Assembly (NCBI GenBank): GCA_022496205.1
Contig: WTXD01000013.1
Location: forward strand, 1-64,000
From: Gloeopeniophorella convolvens
Taxonomy: Eukaryota > Basidiomycota > Agaricomycetes > Russulales
Direction of reading: 5' to 3'
Length of the DNA stretch: 64,000 nucleotides
The position numbers and the translations under genes were made by a program. This document shows, piece after piece, positions 47,568 through 60,090 of the stretch. Within the stretch, counting starts at the first letter, position 1; the number at the start of each line of letters is the position of its first letter. The notes under the pieces were generated by a model. The model ran no database searches and was not told the origin of the DNA. It saw only the letters and a program-made list of their open reading frames with translations.

Positions 47568-49924
47568 CGCGGCAGGCACGCGTGGTCAAGGTCTGCATTT
47601 TGTTGTGCTATAGCGCTGGCGACGGACGCTGCACGCTGCCGTGTGCGCTGCTCGCCTACTTGTCATCCCAGTCCCATATCTTTATCTCTCTCTCTACCTT
47701 GTGCATGTGCACTACTATACTCAGTCGCACCGTTCTTGCTGTTGTCACGTATTCCTCGCACTTCGATCTCTGTCTTTCACCCGCGGTTATCCGCACTTTG
47801 TTTCCGTGTAACTTATTCCATTTGTAAGTGTTGAATAACGAAGCAAGCGACCTTTACCGGGCAATGATCCACTGAATGATCGATGACGAGGGGCAGGGGT
47901 AGACAATACAATGAAATGATTGGATTGGTAATGGTAGCGCAAGGACATGAACGCAGGATGACAGGGGATTTTCCAATGTCTCCTGATCCGAGTGGCAACG
48001 CGGTGCGGTATTATTAGCGCAATATCCAATTGTAGTCAATGCGGTCGCTGAGGTGCACCAAGGGGAGTGCCACCGCCGCTGCGCGCGCGCCAAGGAGAGC
48101 ATGGACGACACGGCCCGCAGAGGAGAGCCTCGCCAAGGCGCCACGAACCATAGAAGACGCTACACATCAGGCCTTCAGGGCTCACCCTGCCGGGTGCCCT
48201 AGCGCACACCACGGCGGGCACGCTACGACAAGCGCCCATTCGACCGCCCAAGCCAAAGCCAAGGCTTCCAGCGGCGGGACAACCGATGGTTCCGAAGACG
48301 GCGGCCAAGGTGTTGCGTGTCAGAGCGTGACAAGTTGGTACATATGTATGTATGTATGCTGCAATCTTCCAGGGGCCGACGCAAAGATAGAAGCGCGGAA
48401 CGGCGGTACGGCAGCCGCAGCTGGGCGTCGTGAGTCGGAGGGCAGGTGGGTGTTCGGACGTCGCGGGCGGCAAGCGGGTCAACGCGCTTACCACCGCGCC
48501 CCGCGGAGTCTGGATGTAAGCAAGTAGCGCAGGTTGCACGACAGGACCACAGGGCGCGCCACAATCACCAACCACATACGCACGAACGTGTCCCAACACA
48601 TCGTGGACTGTAAGGGCCACGCAAGCGCGTCGCGATGGGCAAGTAGGGCAGCTCAGTGTGTGTAGGGCGTAAACCCATGTAGCTCTCCGGCGGACCACGT
48701 TGGATAGATGATCGCGAGAAGCTTCACAGCATGGTTATAGTTGGAACGAGGGAAAGAATGATTGTGTGAAAGTGGGGAAGCTGCGGCGCGTTGCTGGAAT
48801 GAACCGCCACCGTGCGTGGGGCAGATGTGTACTGCGCAAAGGGAAGTGCGAGCAAGAGATAGGCAGGCCGATAGCTGCTACGTGGACGGCTGCTTCGTCG
48901 TCGTGGCGGTTGGGAGCGAGGGAGGAGGGTCCGGGAGTTCGGACCGGAGTTCAGCGAGGGCGTCATCTCTGGAGCAAAAGTGGCGTCAGTGACGCTCGCC
49001 GTCGACCTCGTTCTGTGGACGCAACGTACTCGCAACGCGTTCACGACGTTATGCTTCATGTCGACCACGCACCTCCTTCATGGCGCGGCCGTGACCCCCA
49101 CGGTTTCTCCATCGCCCGAAGCAAGGGCCCCCGCTGCTGCCTCGTGTTCTCTACAGAGAAGGCTGGCCTGGAAGGAACTTGGGCTTCTCTCGTGGACGGG
49201 CGCGCGCTCACAGGGCCTCTGGCCGTCTGCTGGCCGGCGTTCTGGGAATAGATAGCGTTGCGAACTCATCCTGGGCTCGAATTCTCCGCAGTTCTCCGCC
49301 GGGGTTTCAAGGGCCTTCACATGCTCAGGCGCTCGCCGAGGGGCACATCACGAGGGGGAAGGAGATTTCGTGATTGCGCCTCGGTTCGCGGACCATGGAC
49401 ACGACGGGACGGTCGTGTGCCCTGCTGCGTGCCTCAGAGTCTCGTAGGCGACCAAGCCAAACCTCATGTTGTACGGGGATGTTCGACAGAGAAACACGAC
49501 ATGGGCTCAAACGCATACGCGGTAGTCACGTCATTGCCGTTGTGCAGCAGCTCATAGGCGGGGCCACGCGATTGACTCGGACGCCATATCAGTTTAATCA
49601 GTAGATGGAGTCGAAGAGGCAACAGGAATTGGGGGTGCCCATGGGTGCCCATACCCTGATATGCCCTGGGGCTGGAATTATGAGGGTCCGACAAACGGAG
49701 GTGACTGTGCGATGGGGCAAAGTGCGGTGGCAGTCTCTAGCAGTCTCTGGGCTGTGCTGGAAGGGCCGAGCAGGGAGATGTCCGTGAGTGCCACAAAAGG
49801 CAAGTCCACGTGGTGTGAAAAAGTCCTAATGATCAACGCGGGCGTGTGCGCTGCGGCTGCCCCGGATACTTTACCCCCTCCGTCCGTCCTCGCCCGCCCC
49901 TCCCCATCCTCTCCTCCGCCCCCC
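47568..49924. other. 2.4-kb gene-poor interval
   Basis: There are only overlapping low-complexity frames on both strands. The minus-strand frame 48036-48698 is Cys/Gly/Arg-rich without domain features. A short tetranucleotide run (ATGT)n lies at 48344-48358. The plus-strand sequence from 49840 is the Pro-rich leader of the aminopeptidase gene. Confidence 0.4.
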
Positions 49925-52900
49925 ATGGCACCCCCGCCGCCGCCTCCCCCTCCACCCCTCTGTCTCCCTTCTTTCACCCGCAAGGGAAAGAAGAAGCAGC
50001 TCGACGAGTACCTCGACGAGAAATCCACCTCATCCCGCCCCTCCTTCCCCCGCTCCGGAGCCTCGCGATCCTCCCTCCCGGGCTCCCAACGCCCATCGCA
50101 TCCCGGTTCGCCTCTTGCTCGCTCTGCGTCGTATTCTCCTACCGCTACCATTACCGATGCCCAATCCCGCGCCGAAGTCACCTCCCACGCGGAGAAGCTA
50201 GCCTTCACGGAGGACAGCGAGTCGTACAACAACATTCCCCGTATTGCCCCCAAGCTCGATCGCTCTCGCTCCAAGCTCACTCGGGGTCCGACCCTCCGCA
50301 GCAAGTGGGGCTATGGCTGGGGACTGGGCCGCATGAAGGAAAAGGAGAAGGAGGACATGTTTACGGAGGTAGACCGTTCGTCCTCCGCGACCACCATCCT
50401 CCCTGTCTACCCCCGAGACGCTCCTCCCTCCTTTCCGTCGGAGCCAGCGCAACCTCCCATGCGCCACGTATCACAGCGTTCAAAGGTATCCAATTCCTCC
50501 GGCCGGACTAAGGACAGCAAGGGTAGCCAGGAGAGCAAGGACAGCCACGCTAGCAAGGCGACCAAGACCAGCCACCGCTCCAACGGAAGCAAACGATCGA
50601 ACAACTCGCAGCGGCCTTCCCTCACTGGCTCCGGCTCCGTCAACACCCTTGTTGGCTCCGCCCTCGAGCGCAAGGAGGCCTACCAGGACACCATCCCTGA
50701 GCAGGTCGACACGTTTGAGCGCCTCACGGAGCTGCGTAAGCTCATGGCCAAGGATAATCTTGATTACTAGTTCGTGTTCTTACTCCCGTCCGTCCTTTCA
50801 GTTTTCCTGACCTCTATTCTCAGCATCGTGCCCTCAGAAGACGCCCACCAGTCCGAATATACCGCCGAGAACGACAAACGCAGGCAGTGGATAACCGGGT
50901 ATGGGTCTCCGGTTCTCGCTCGAATTTCTCTCGACTAATTTGACAACACAGCTTCACAGGCTCGGCAGGCCAGGCCATCGTGTCCAGGACGGCATCTTAC
51001 CTTGTTACTGACTCACGGTATTGGCTCCAAGCTGAGAAAGAGCTCGATCCAAACTGGGTTCTGATCCGTGCTGGCACGCCTTCCGGACCCCGGAACTGGG
51101 TCGACTGGCTCACCGTCAGTGCCTTTTTTGGTATCGTCACCAGGTGCCCAACTGACAACGTGTATGCTCCTCAGGATCGAGTCAACGAGTCACGAGTGGG
51201 CATCGATGCCCGCATGCTCTCCAATGAGACTGCGACGCAGCTCTATCCCCTGTTACAGGAGAAGAAATCCAAGCTCGTGTATCCGTCGCAGAACCTGATC
51301 GACCTGATTTGGGAAGGCAAGCCCCCACGTTCCAAGAACAAGATATACGTGCAGCCCATTGAGTACACTGGTGCGTAGCACAGCCATTGTCTTCTGTTTG
51401 GTTTAGCTCAAGAGAGTATGCATCTTACTCAGGCAAGGATGCCTCGAAAAAGCTCACACAGGTCCGGGATTGGATCAAGAATCAACCACCTTCCAACGCC
51501 TCGTCCAGGGGCCCTCCTCAGCCCTCGCAACTGCACGTGGGCACCCTGGTGTCCAATCTCGCCTGCATCGGTGCGTTTACCCCGCAATATCCTCCATAAA
51601 GTGCACTCACGTGACGTTCACAGCATATGTACTGAATCTTCGTGGCGACGATGTGCCCTTCAATCCTGTGTTCACGTCGTACTTGTACATCGGTCTCGAC
51701 CGTGCGATTTTGTTCATTGAGCAGGAGAAGGTCGAGGCCCCCGTGCGCGAATATCTGCAGAATCTCAAAGTGGAGACCCGAGACTATAATGGTATTTGGT
51801 CTTTCTTGCGCACCCGTGAGTGGGGTGAAGGCAGGGTGCGTGTGCCTCACGCTCTGCTTACCTTGGTTCATGCTGATGGTGTGGCGGTCATGATCAGGTC
51901 CTCATCTCGCCGCAGACGTCATACGCCATTTCGCTTATGCTCACCCACTACCGCTACACGGTTGTCCCCTCGCTCATTGAGGAAATGAAGAGCGTCAAGA
52001 ACGAGGTCGAGATTCAGGGCCTCAAGCGTGCCTATCTGCGCGATGGTGCCTGTTACGTTCAGTTCCTCGCTTGGCTCGAAGAGAAGATGAGCAAGGGCTT
52101 CCAAATATCCGAGTGGGAGGCCGCATGGCGACTTACCGAGTTCAGGAGCAAGACGAAGAACTATATGGGCCTCGCGTATGAGAACATCTCTGCGGCGGGT
52201 CCCAACGCTGCGCTCCCCCATTACAAGCCCCTCAAGAGCGAAAGCATCTTCATTGATAAGGATACGCCGTATCTCAACGATTCAGGAGGGCAATATCGCG
52301 ACGGCACCTGCGACACCACGCGGACCATGCACTACGGTCGCCCGACCCAGGAACAGAGCGAAGCATACACACGGGTACTGCAGGGTCACGTAAGTCATTC
52401 AAATTTTCACTTCAGGGTTTCCCGTTTAATTGTACACGCAGATCGCGATCGATACCGCTATCTTCCCTAAGGGCACCGCTGGCGCGCAATTAGACGTCCT
52501 CGCGCGGAAGAACCTGTGGCAGGATGGCCTGAACTACCTCGTACGTCATCTCATCTTGATTGGCACCATCCGAGTTTTTGACGACGGATTTTTTAGCATG
52601 GGACTGGTCACGGCGTCGGCTCGTTCCTCAACGTCCACGAAGGCCTTCATAGCTTCAACAGTCAGGTGCCTTTGACCAGAGGCCACATCCTGACCAACGA
52701 GCCTGGCTACTGTAAGTCGACCTGCTCGTCCCGCATATCGATCTCACAACCTGACCCACGAACAGACCGAGCGGGCGAGTTCGGCATCCGCATCGAGTCG
52801 GTCCTCGTTGTGCGCGATGTGCACACGAAACACGCCGACCCGGACCAGACCTGGCTCGGCTTTGAGCGATTGACTTGCGTTCCGATCCAGACGCGCATGG

Positions 52901-53088
52901 TCGTCGAGGCAATGCTCTCGCGCGAGGAGAAGGAGTGGCTGCGCGAGCACAACCGCGCGTGCCTCGTCGCGCTCGAGGGCCTCCTGCGCGACGACAAGCG
53001 CGCGCTCAAGTGGCTCCGCCGCGAGGCGGAGCGCCCCATCGGCGTTGCGCCCGCGGGTCCGGGCGGCGTCATCATCGACTGGGACTAG
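49925..53088 (+). CDS. Aminopeptidase P (M24B Xaa-Pro aminopeptidase) with long disordered N-terminal extension
   Basis: This enzyme cleaves the N-terminal residue before proline using two metal ions. Exon 1 is 49925-50769, exon 2 50824-50898, exon 3 starts 50952, and the stop is at 53086-53088. The enzyme part starts at about residue 260 ([20 protein letters not shown], then [20 protein letters not shown]) and is complete. Metal ligands lie in [14 protein letters not shown] (two Asp), [10 protein letters not shown] (His), TNEPGYY (Glu) and IRIES (Glu). Usual length is about 620 residues. The extra N-terminal 258 residues open with a poly-proline run, then a [15 protein letters not shown] segment and a Ser/Lys-rich tract. 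The junction is inside one exon, so fusion does not depend on splice choice except at the next intron, whose donor is GTTCGT. The start is the ATG with the proline run; the frame stays open further 5'. Confidence 0.88.
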
Positions 53089-53865
53089 ACGCGCGCGTGG
53101 CACTCGTCCTGACGCACCGTGGCATGACTTTTGAGGTATCGCTATCTATGCGACCGTGCTCACGGACGCCCGGCCCTGCGCCGCTACCTATCCCCAGCTC
53201 TCTCCCTCCTACTCTTATCTGGATATCTCCGTTCCTCGATTCCCCGACAGACAGACAGGTAACAGTCTACAGCGCCACCTACCTACATGCCCCGGTTTCC
53301 GTCCCGATCCATTCAGGCCTATGATTTTACTTCACGACTCGCAACGCTTCCTAATACTCGCAGGGAACACTGTCGCAGGGCGGCTCCCTCTACACGACTC
53401 GCCAGCCACCATAACCCCCATACCACGTCCGACTCCCGACCTGCCCCCCTTTCGCTTTCTCGCTTCTCGAAAAGACGGCGCCGCCAGAGTGCGCATTTAC
53501 TTAGACGTTCTTATTCCCTTCCGTGCGCCGCACGATTTCGTTGTTGATCGCCTTTTTTGTGTTTCGTTTCTGGTTCGTTGAAGTCTGATTTCGACTCCAT
53601 CGCCCCGCCCACCCACTGGAGCGCGCGCATTTACATACGTCCGACACAGTTGTATTCCTCCTTTTTTTTTTCTTTTCGTTCCCGTCATGTGCGTTGCGTG
53701 TCTTATAGATTGTGCCAATATAAGAGCGTGCGTGATGGAACTAAAGCGACCGCGTGCGTGGAATACGAAAAGCAAACAGAGGAGAAAAGTACATGAGGCG
53801 TCGTGAAATACATGGAAAGACAGATGCTGCTACCACCCAGACAGATAACACAGCGTAGCATTGCA
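53089..53865. other. Convergent 3' intergenic region
   Basis: This lies between the stop codons of the aminopeptidase and NOG1 genes. A T-rich run occurs at 53661-53679. No gene is recognised. Confidence 0.5.
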
Positions 53866-56367
53866 TCACCGGCGGTTGGTCTTGCCGGCTTTCCGCTTCC
53901 CCGAGAAGAGGTGCTTGGGCTGCAGCGCAGCAGGCGCAGGACGTAAGCAGCGGACGAGGCAGACGCAGAGAGACGCACCATTTTGACGCGGATCGCGCGG
54001 TCGCTCTCGCCCGCCTTGGCAAGCATGTTCCGCCCGCGCTGCCCGAGATTGCGCAGCCGCGCCGCCTTGGACACTTGCTGCATTGCCGTGCGAAGAACGG
54101 GGCTCCTGGGTCAGCGCGAGTCCACAGAAAGCAGGAGGAGCGCGGGGCACGCACCGCGTCGTCTCGCATGCCCGCGGCGAGCCGGTTCGACCGCGGCTTG
54201 CGCGCGATGGTCGCGCCCGAGTTGGCCTTGCCGCGCTTGCGCGGTGTTGTGTCGTCCTCCGCCCCACTGTCCACCTCCATCCCGTCCTCGTCGCCATCGT
54301 CACCGTCCATGAGTTCTGGCGCGTCCTCGTCCTCGTCGACGTCCATGCCCTCCTCGTCGCGCTTGCGCTTTGCCCCGGCGCCGCGCACCTTGGCGATCAT
54401 GATCGCGCGCTCCTGCACGCGGCTCGGGTCAAACCCGGCCTCGGTCAGGTCGGCGGTGAGATCCGAGAGCGTGCGCAGGCCGGCCGTGCGCGGGAGGCGC
54501 GCCTTGTTCTTGAGTTTCTTCTTGCTTTGTGCCTCGAGCTTGTGCCCGAGCGCGACCTTGGCGGCGGCGGCTTCGCGCTCGTCGTCCGAGTTGAACTATG
54601 CGGGGGTGGTGAGCGGATGGATAGGGAGGAGGGAGGGAGGCGCACCATGTCCGACTGGTCGTCGTAGAACCCGTCCGCCTGGAGCTGCTCTTCCTCGCGC
54701 TCGAGCGCCTCGAGCTTCTCGGCGATATCGGGGTCGATAAAGTCCGCGATGTTCTTGCCATCCATGATCTCGGGGATGATGTCGCCCTTCCACTCGTCGT
54801 TCGCGAGGAGATAGTTCTCTGTGCGCCGCCCAAAGTTAGCAACGCCCAACCAGATGGCAGACCATGTATGTGGACGCACTTTTGAGGTTGATGTTGTACA
54901 CGCCCGCGCCGCCCTCCTCGAGCTCAATGTCGCGCTCGAGCCGGCGGCGCTCGGGGTCTTCTTTGTCGAACTTCTTGCGCTGCTTGACCGCCTCGGGGAT
55001 GAACGGCTCGCGCACGACGTCGTCGCGCGGCTTGGGCTGCGCGACGTGGATGCGGTTGATGACGGTGGTGATCTTGCTGCCCTTGAGCTTCGTCTCGACG
55101 CGCTGCGCGAGGAGCGCGTCGCACGCCTTGTTTTTCAGGTCCATCACGCCCTCCTCGGAGTAGCACGACACCTGCACGCACTGCACGCCCTCGGCGTCGA
55201 TAATCTCCTGCACGAGCGCGCGGTTCTCGGGCGTGAGGTCCTCTAGGCGGGTCACGTCTATTTTGTTGATCACGAGGAGCGTGGGCTTCCCCGCGAATAA
55301 GGGCTTGATGGAGTGAAACAGCTTGCACTGGAAGCCGGTATCACTGCGCAGCTCTGAGCGGGATGAGCGTCGACCACGTACCTGCGCCTCTACAGTGTAC
55401 CCGCACTGCTCACTCAGATCCATAAAGTACAGCACGCAGCTCTTCAGGTGCGCCAGCGCAGTGATGCTCTGCATCTCGATCGTGTTCATGTCCTCTAGCG
55501 GATGGTCCAGGATCCCGGGCGTGTCGATGACCTGCCACCGCAGATACTTGTAATCGAGGTGGCCCACGAACAGCGACTTGGTCGTGAATGCGTACGGCTG
55601 GACGTCGACATCCGCGCGCGTGACCTTGTTAATGAACGACGACTTGCCGACGTTCGGGTACCCGCAGATAAGCAGCGTGCGGGTGTTGGGGTCGATCGCG
55701 GGCAGGCGCGAGATGTGCTGCCGTACCTGCTCGAGGTACGCAAGCGGGTCTTTCTGGCGGCGCATGATCGTCGCCATGCTGCGGGTCCAACGGGTGATAC
55801 ACTCAATCGGCGGATCTACGCGCGCACAAGAGGGGCGCATGCTACGCACCGGCCGAGTGCGGCCCTTTTGAGCTGCTTGCACCGGTAGAGGCTGTCGCCG
55901 AACTTGAGCAGCCGCACGTAGTCCTTTGCGACCTGGTCGATCAGGTGCCGCGCGGTGCGCAGCTGGCCGAGTGCAAGCTTGTAGTGGTTCTTGTCGTACA
56001 ATACATTCATAAGTGAGGACAAAAAGGGGTGGAGGTCCTGCATGCACTCGTTCAGCGGCAGCCCGAGATAGCGTGGGGCGACGCACGTCGAGCATCGGGA
56101 ACTCCGAGAGGATCGCGCCGAGTTTTTCGTCAAAGGTGTCCTGGGTGAACTTGACTTTGCGCATGTAAAAGTTGCGGATCCGGCTGATCTTGAAGTTTTT
56201 GTGGATGACCTGCGCACATACACCAGTACCCTTCAGGAGACATCGCAGCGCTCCAGGGGCCAGATACGCACGGTAGGGGTTTTCCGCTGGGTCTTGGACA
56301 GGACGATGTCCAAGAAATCAGCCGCGGTGGGCACGGGCGCGATAGCCTTGAGACCGCTCGTCGACAT
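53866..56367 (-). CDS. NOG1: Nucleolar GTP-binding protein 1 (60S ribosome biogenesis GTPase)
   Basis: Nog1 is a pre-60S assembly factor of the Obg-related GTPase group. The first exon is 56272-56367 ([20 protein letters not shown]) and the stop is at 53866-53868; several 50-60 nt introns lie between. N-terminal helices ([20 protein letters not shown]) precede the G domain: G1 [16 protein letters not shown]3 [15 protein letters not shown]4 NKID ([15 protein letters not shown]), G5-like [10 protein letters not shown]-terminal segments include [40 protein letters not shown] with [10 protein letters not shown], and a basic tail with repeated nuclear signals ([32 protein letters not shown]). The gene is in tandem with the G-alpha gene, 523 bases apart. 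Confidence 0.94.
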
Positions 56368-56889
56368 TTTTGCGGTTGTTCAGGCAGGTGCTGGCTGGGA
56401 GATCTAGAGTGAGCCGGGCACGTTGCAGGTATGCCTGCAGGCGGGTCAGTTGGCCCAGTCTTAGTGGGTGCAGTCGCTACTCGGCCATGCTCATCCAAAT
56501 TTTGGCGTCCCTCGTGCTTTCCCACGCACTCACCCGGCCCGGATGCCGTACTCAAGCCATGCTTTCCGTCTCGCTTGGCCACGATAACAGACAGAAGGGC
56601 ATATCTTGCCCTTCGGCTCTCGGATAGCTCGTCGATGGGTATTCGCGGACATCGAATCGTTGGAGCAAGCTCAAGGAAACTCGCAATCATCGTAAATGCA
56701 GGATACATACAGTACAAAGAGATGCGTGGAAGATCGAAAGCGAATGCAGTGAGTAGATGGCGTCAGAATCCTACAAGCGTGGTGTATCCTCTACATTGGC
56801 ACCAGCCGAGACTGCGCTAGATAGCGGCGATAGCAACGAACAGCAAAACAAGACATCTCTCAGTCAGAAGCCAAAGGCAACTCGAGAGC

Positions 56890-59175
56890 TCATGAGACCA
56901 GCATCGACTGACCCAGATAGGACTTTATTATGGCTTCATTAACTGCGAGAAGCGCGGGACAGGTGAGTGGCTGCCAGCGACACGGGAAAGCTGGGGGGCG
57001 TACTGTCAACAATAATGCGTTGAGTGGCTCGAATGTCCTATCAGCGAGCCAATGGACGCTCTTCAGCATATGTGGACATCAGTGCCAAGTGCGCACTCAC
57101 GAGCATGGATGTAAAGTGCTGTAATGGTCACTGTGAGACCTCGAGCAGCGACCAATGGTAGCAGCACTCACAATATACAATTCCTGCTTCTGCACGCCTT
57201 TACGTTTATGTACTTGCGCAAAGTGTGCACGGAAATATTCCGCTACGTCCTCGTACCTGTTCTCGCGCTCGCCATAGGAAGTGATGCTGAGATGACGCCA
57301 TCTGAGTAACCCAGGAATGCAAAGGGGGTGGGGGGGGGAGGCCCACTCACTACTTTTTGACCATCACCCCCGCCTGTAGCTTTTTCTTCAAAAGATCGGT
57401 CTAGACCATTACGAAATAAGACTCTGAGGTCTTCAACGGCGCGGCATAGCGCCTACCTTGTTCAGCATCAAGACCATGCTCGAGTTCTTGAGCAGCTTGT
57501 TCGAACATATGAGGGTGAACAGCTGTAACGAATCGTCGATCCGGTTCGTGCGTGGATCCTCTTCCAAGTACTAATGCAGGCACGGGCGTCAATAATGCCG
57601 ATGGTCCGGAGGATTCCATGCCAAGGAAGCGCGGCGCGACTTAGGCATGCGTGCTCACCTGATCGAACGCGGAGATGGGGGCCAAGAAGATGATTGCGGT
57701 AGCTGCGCGAAGCAGGAGGATAGGCGTCAGTGATGGAACTAATCAAGCACATGCGCAGAGCGAGACATCATGATAAGAGTCGGCCCCCCTCCTGCGCTTC
57801 GCCATGATGCAAAATGGGGAAGGAGCGGGCGGGAAAAGAAGCACGCAGTGTCTTCGTGGAGTGAGAACAGCCGGGATACATACCGTCATCGAAGTAAGGC
57901 ACCCAGGCGTGCCGCTGTATAAAGAGGAGGTTAGGCGGTTTGTGGCGCTGAGCAGTGCACGCATGTCCGGCTACTCGCCTGGCCTCTCTGCCGAAGGACA
58001 TTTTAGCAACGCGCGGGTGATAAAGACATAAACCTCGGAGACGTACTGCACCACCGACGTCGAAGAGAATCCACGTATAGTGGCTTCCTCCGAAGTTGAT
58101 ATCGAAGGAGTGTTCCGTGACGCCCAATGTCTGCAGGCGTACATGCAGAATATCATCTGACGTTGAAATCAGAAAAATTGGGAGAAGCATGAGAAAAGAA
58201 TATTGGCGCGCCTGTCGTAGGCATGTAGTCAGGTTCAGCTATTCGATGGATCTCATCCAAGAAGCTAGAGAGATGAGTGTGAGTAAAATCGCACGCAAGA
58301 TCAGGCGGGGAGCACTTACAATGCCGCGGACTCTTCCAAGCGCAACCGCCGTAAACGGAGCAGGGTTTTGACAGCGGGATGCTGCCATAATTCGGCGACG
58401 TCGTGGCGCATCTCTCCGAGCAGGCGCGAGGCCATGTTGGCCATGACACCCTGAACAGAGTTGCCTGCGCCCCGGATGTCCGCGACGGGCCACGAACGCG
58501 TGGACGTTACGACAGACTGCCATCCGGCACGGACGAACACGCCCGAACGCCCACCTGCGACGGTGACACCGCCGCTGAGCTCCGAGGCAAGATTGTCCTC
58601 GATAGCAACGAGGGGCAAGAGCTTGTTGCGAATGCGGGCGATCTGCGCGGGCCAATCGGGGTCGATGAACGCCTCCTCCTCGCGATTCGCGTGAGTGTTG
58701 AAATCCCACTCTAGCTCGTCCAAGATGGTACGGACGGCCTTGATCGCGTTGAAGTACACGATAGGCCGCCATGAGGGACGCTCGCGGTCCAGTGTTTGGG
58801 AAGCATGATAGAGTTGGAACTGCTTCTGCAACGTGGACTTCCCAGACTCCGCTTGGCCAAGGAGCATGACTAGTAGGAGCAAGTGCAGATCAGGCACGAA
58901 CGCATACAAAGGGCGCAGGATCGAAAATGCAGACGTTAGCATTGCGCGAGAGGGGGCAGAGGCGGAGTAGAGGGGGTGCGCACCCTTGACATCCTTTCGC
59001 TGTTTCTGCCTCTTCTTGATCACTTCCCTTTCGCGCTGGTGAAGGTGGTCAGGGGCGAGAGGTAGCGGAGGCTCGAGGAAAATTGCAGGGCATGGTCAGG
59101 AGAGCGTACCTTGATCTCGTCGTCGATGGATTTGCTGACGCGGCGGGCCTGTTCGTCGTCGACGATGCCCGGCAT
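56890..59175 (-). CDS. Divergent heterotrimeric G-protein alpha subunit
   Basis: Fourteen exons (59110-59175, 58984-59035, 58320-58869, 58212-58264, 58047-58156, 57979-57987, 57884-57914, 57659-57702, 57457-57570, 57351-57400, 57172-57286, 57101-57118, 57004-57037, 56890-56942) sum to 1299 nt, 432 residues. G1 is LLGQAESGKST; switch I is VRLQTLGVTEHSF with the arginine finger and Thr; switch II is FDVGGARGQRHAWVPYFDD; G4 is LMLNKTDLL; the TCAT position is HFTSML; the end is VDINEAIIKSYLGQSMLVS. The catalytic Gln of DVGGQ is Ala. There is no N-terminal Gly for myristoylation and no Cys near the C-terminus. The helical domain has an insert of about 50 residues (SGGVTVAGGRSGVFVRAG onward). Two introns are GC-AG. 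It probably belongs to the expanded basidiomycete G-alpha group, acting in nutrient or mating-type signalling. Confidence 0.9.
57979..57987 (-). other. Nine-nucleotide exon of the G-alpha gene
   Basis: AGAGGCCAG encodes Arg-Gly-Gln and is flanked by a 59-nt GT-AG intron (57988-58046) and a 64-nt GC-AG intron (57915-57978), both with a branch-site-like CTAA motif. Without it the switch II region would be three residues short. Confidence 0.75.
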
Positions 59176-59289
59176 GGGGGGCCTGAAGGGAGGGGACTGG
59201 GGTGAAGGGAGAGCTGTCAGGACGGTGACAAGGAGTGATATGCAGACGGATATATCATAGGTTCTGTACAAGAGGAAACATTAAGCGGA

Positions 59290-60090
59290 CTCATTAAACG
59301 GGTCACATTTCCCAAGGTCGAGCGCGTCCCTTGACGGGCCTTTTTTGCTGGCCGTCCGACGCACCGGCGCGCGGCCTCTCACGTTATCCTATTCCTATTA
59401 GACCTGCCAGGGCGATGCCAGGGCCTGTCCCGAGCGCGGTCGTCCCCCGCTTCGACCGCCGACAATCCGCGTCCGAACCCGGCGTGGGGCTTCCACGCGT
59501 GCTCGCAGCGCGGCGGGGTTCGTTCTGCTCGTGGCTTCTGCGGGGGACGGGCGGCGGGACAGATCGAAAGGCACGCAGTAGCATTTATTATCGCCGACCT
59601 CTCGGGCGCATAGAAGTGCAACTGCCACATATGTACAAATGCACGCGCCTCGTTCAAGAACGCCCCGCCAACGCGCTCCATCTGCTTTTGCCTGCCACCG
59701 ACGGTTCACCGCCGTTGTGGTCCCTCTTCCCCGCGCGTCCATATGGTTCATCGACACGTTCTCTGATCCCTGATCGCAATGCGCCCCGAGGCGTCGCGAA
59801 GGCGTTTCGCACTCGGGGCCTGGCAACTCTCCATACCAGCTGCCTCACGTCCTTGTCAGCGCTCCAGCTCTGTCACTTATAAGGTCACTCTGGCCTTCCT
59901 TCACAGGGCCTGCCCAGCCCAAGAATGTCCGCTGCCGGAAGTCCCCGAGAAAGCGCTTGGCGTGTGTTATGTAAGCCAGAGCACGTGCCGTTCCGGGAAG
60001 CCCCATCCGAAAGAAGGCGCGCGTGACGGAGCAAAAGACCGTGATTGTCAGCGAACAACCCCACCAAGCTTGTTCTTGGGCACTACAACG
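59290..60090. other. Divergent promoter region of G-alpha and CDP-DAG synthase
   Basis: No gene is supported here. The open frames on both strands are GC-rich shadows without domains. The frame 59779-60480 runs into the first exon of CDS1 but has no coding character before the ATG at 60091. Confidence 0.45.

Noticed and set aside
48036..48698. A 220-codon minus-strand frame
   Set aside because: It is Cys/Arg/Gly-rich low complexity with overlapping frames of equal length on the other strand; no motif or intron structure.
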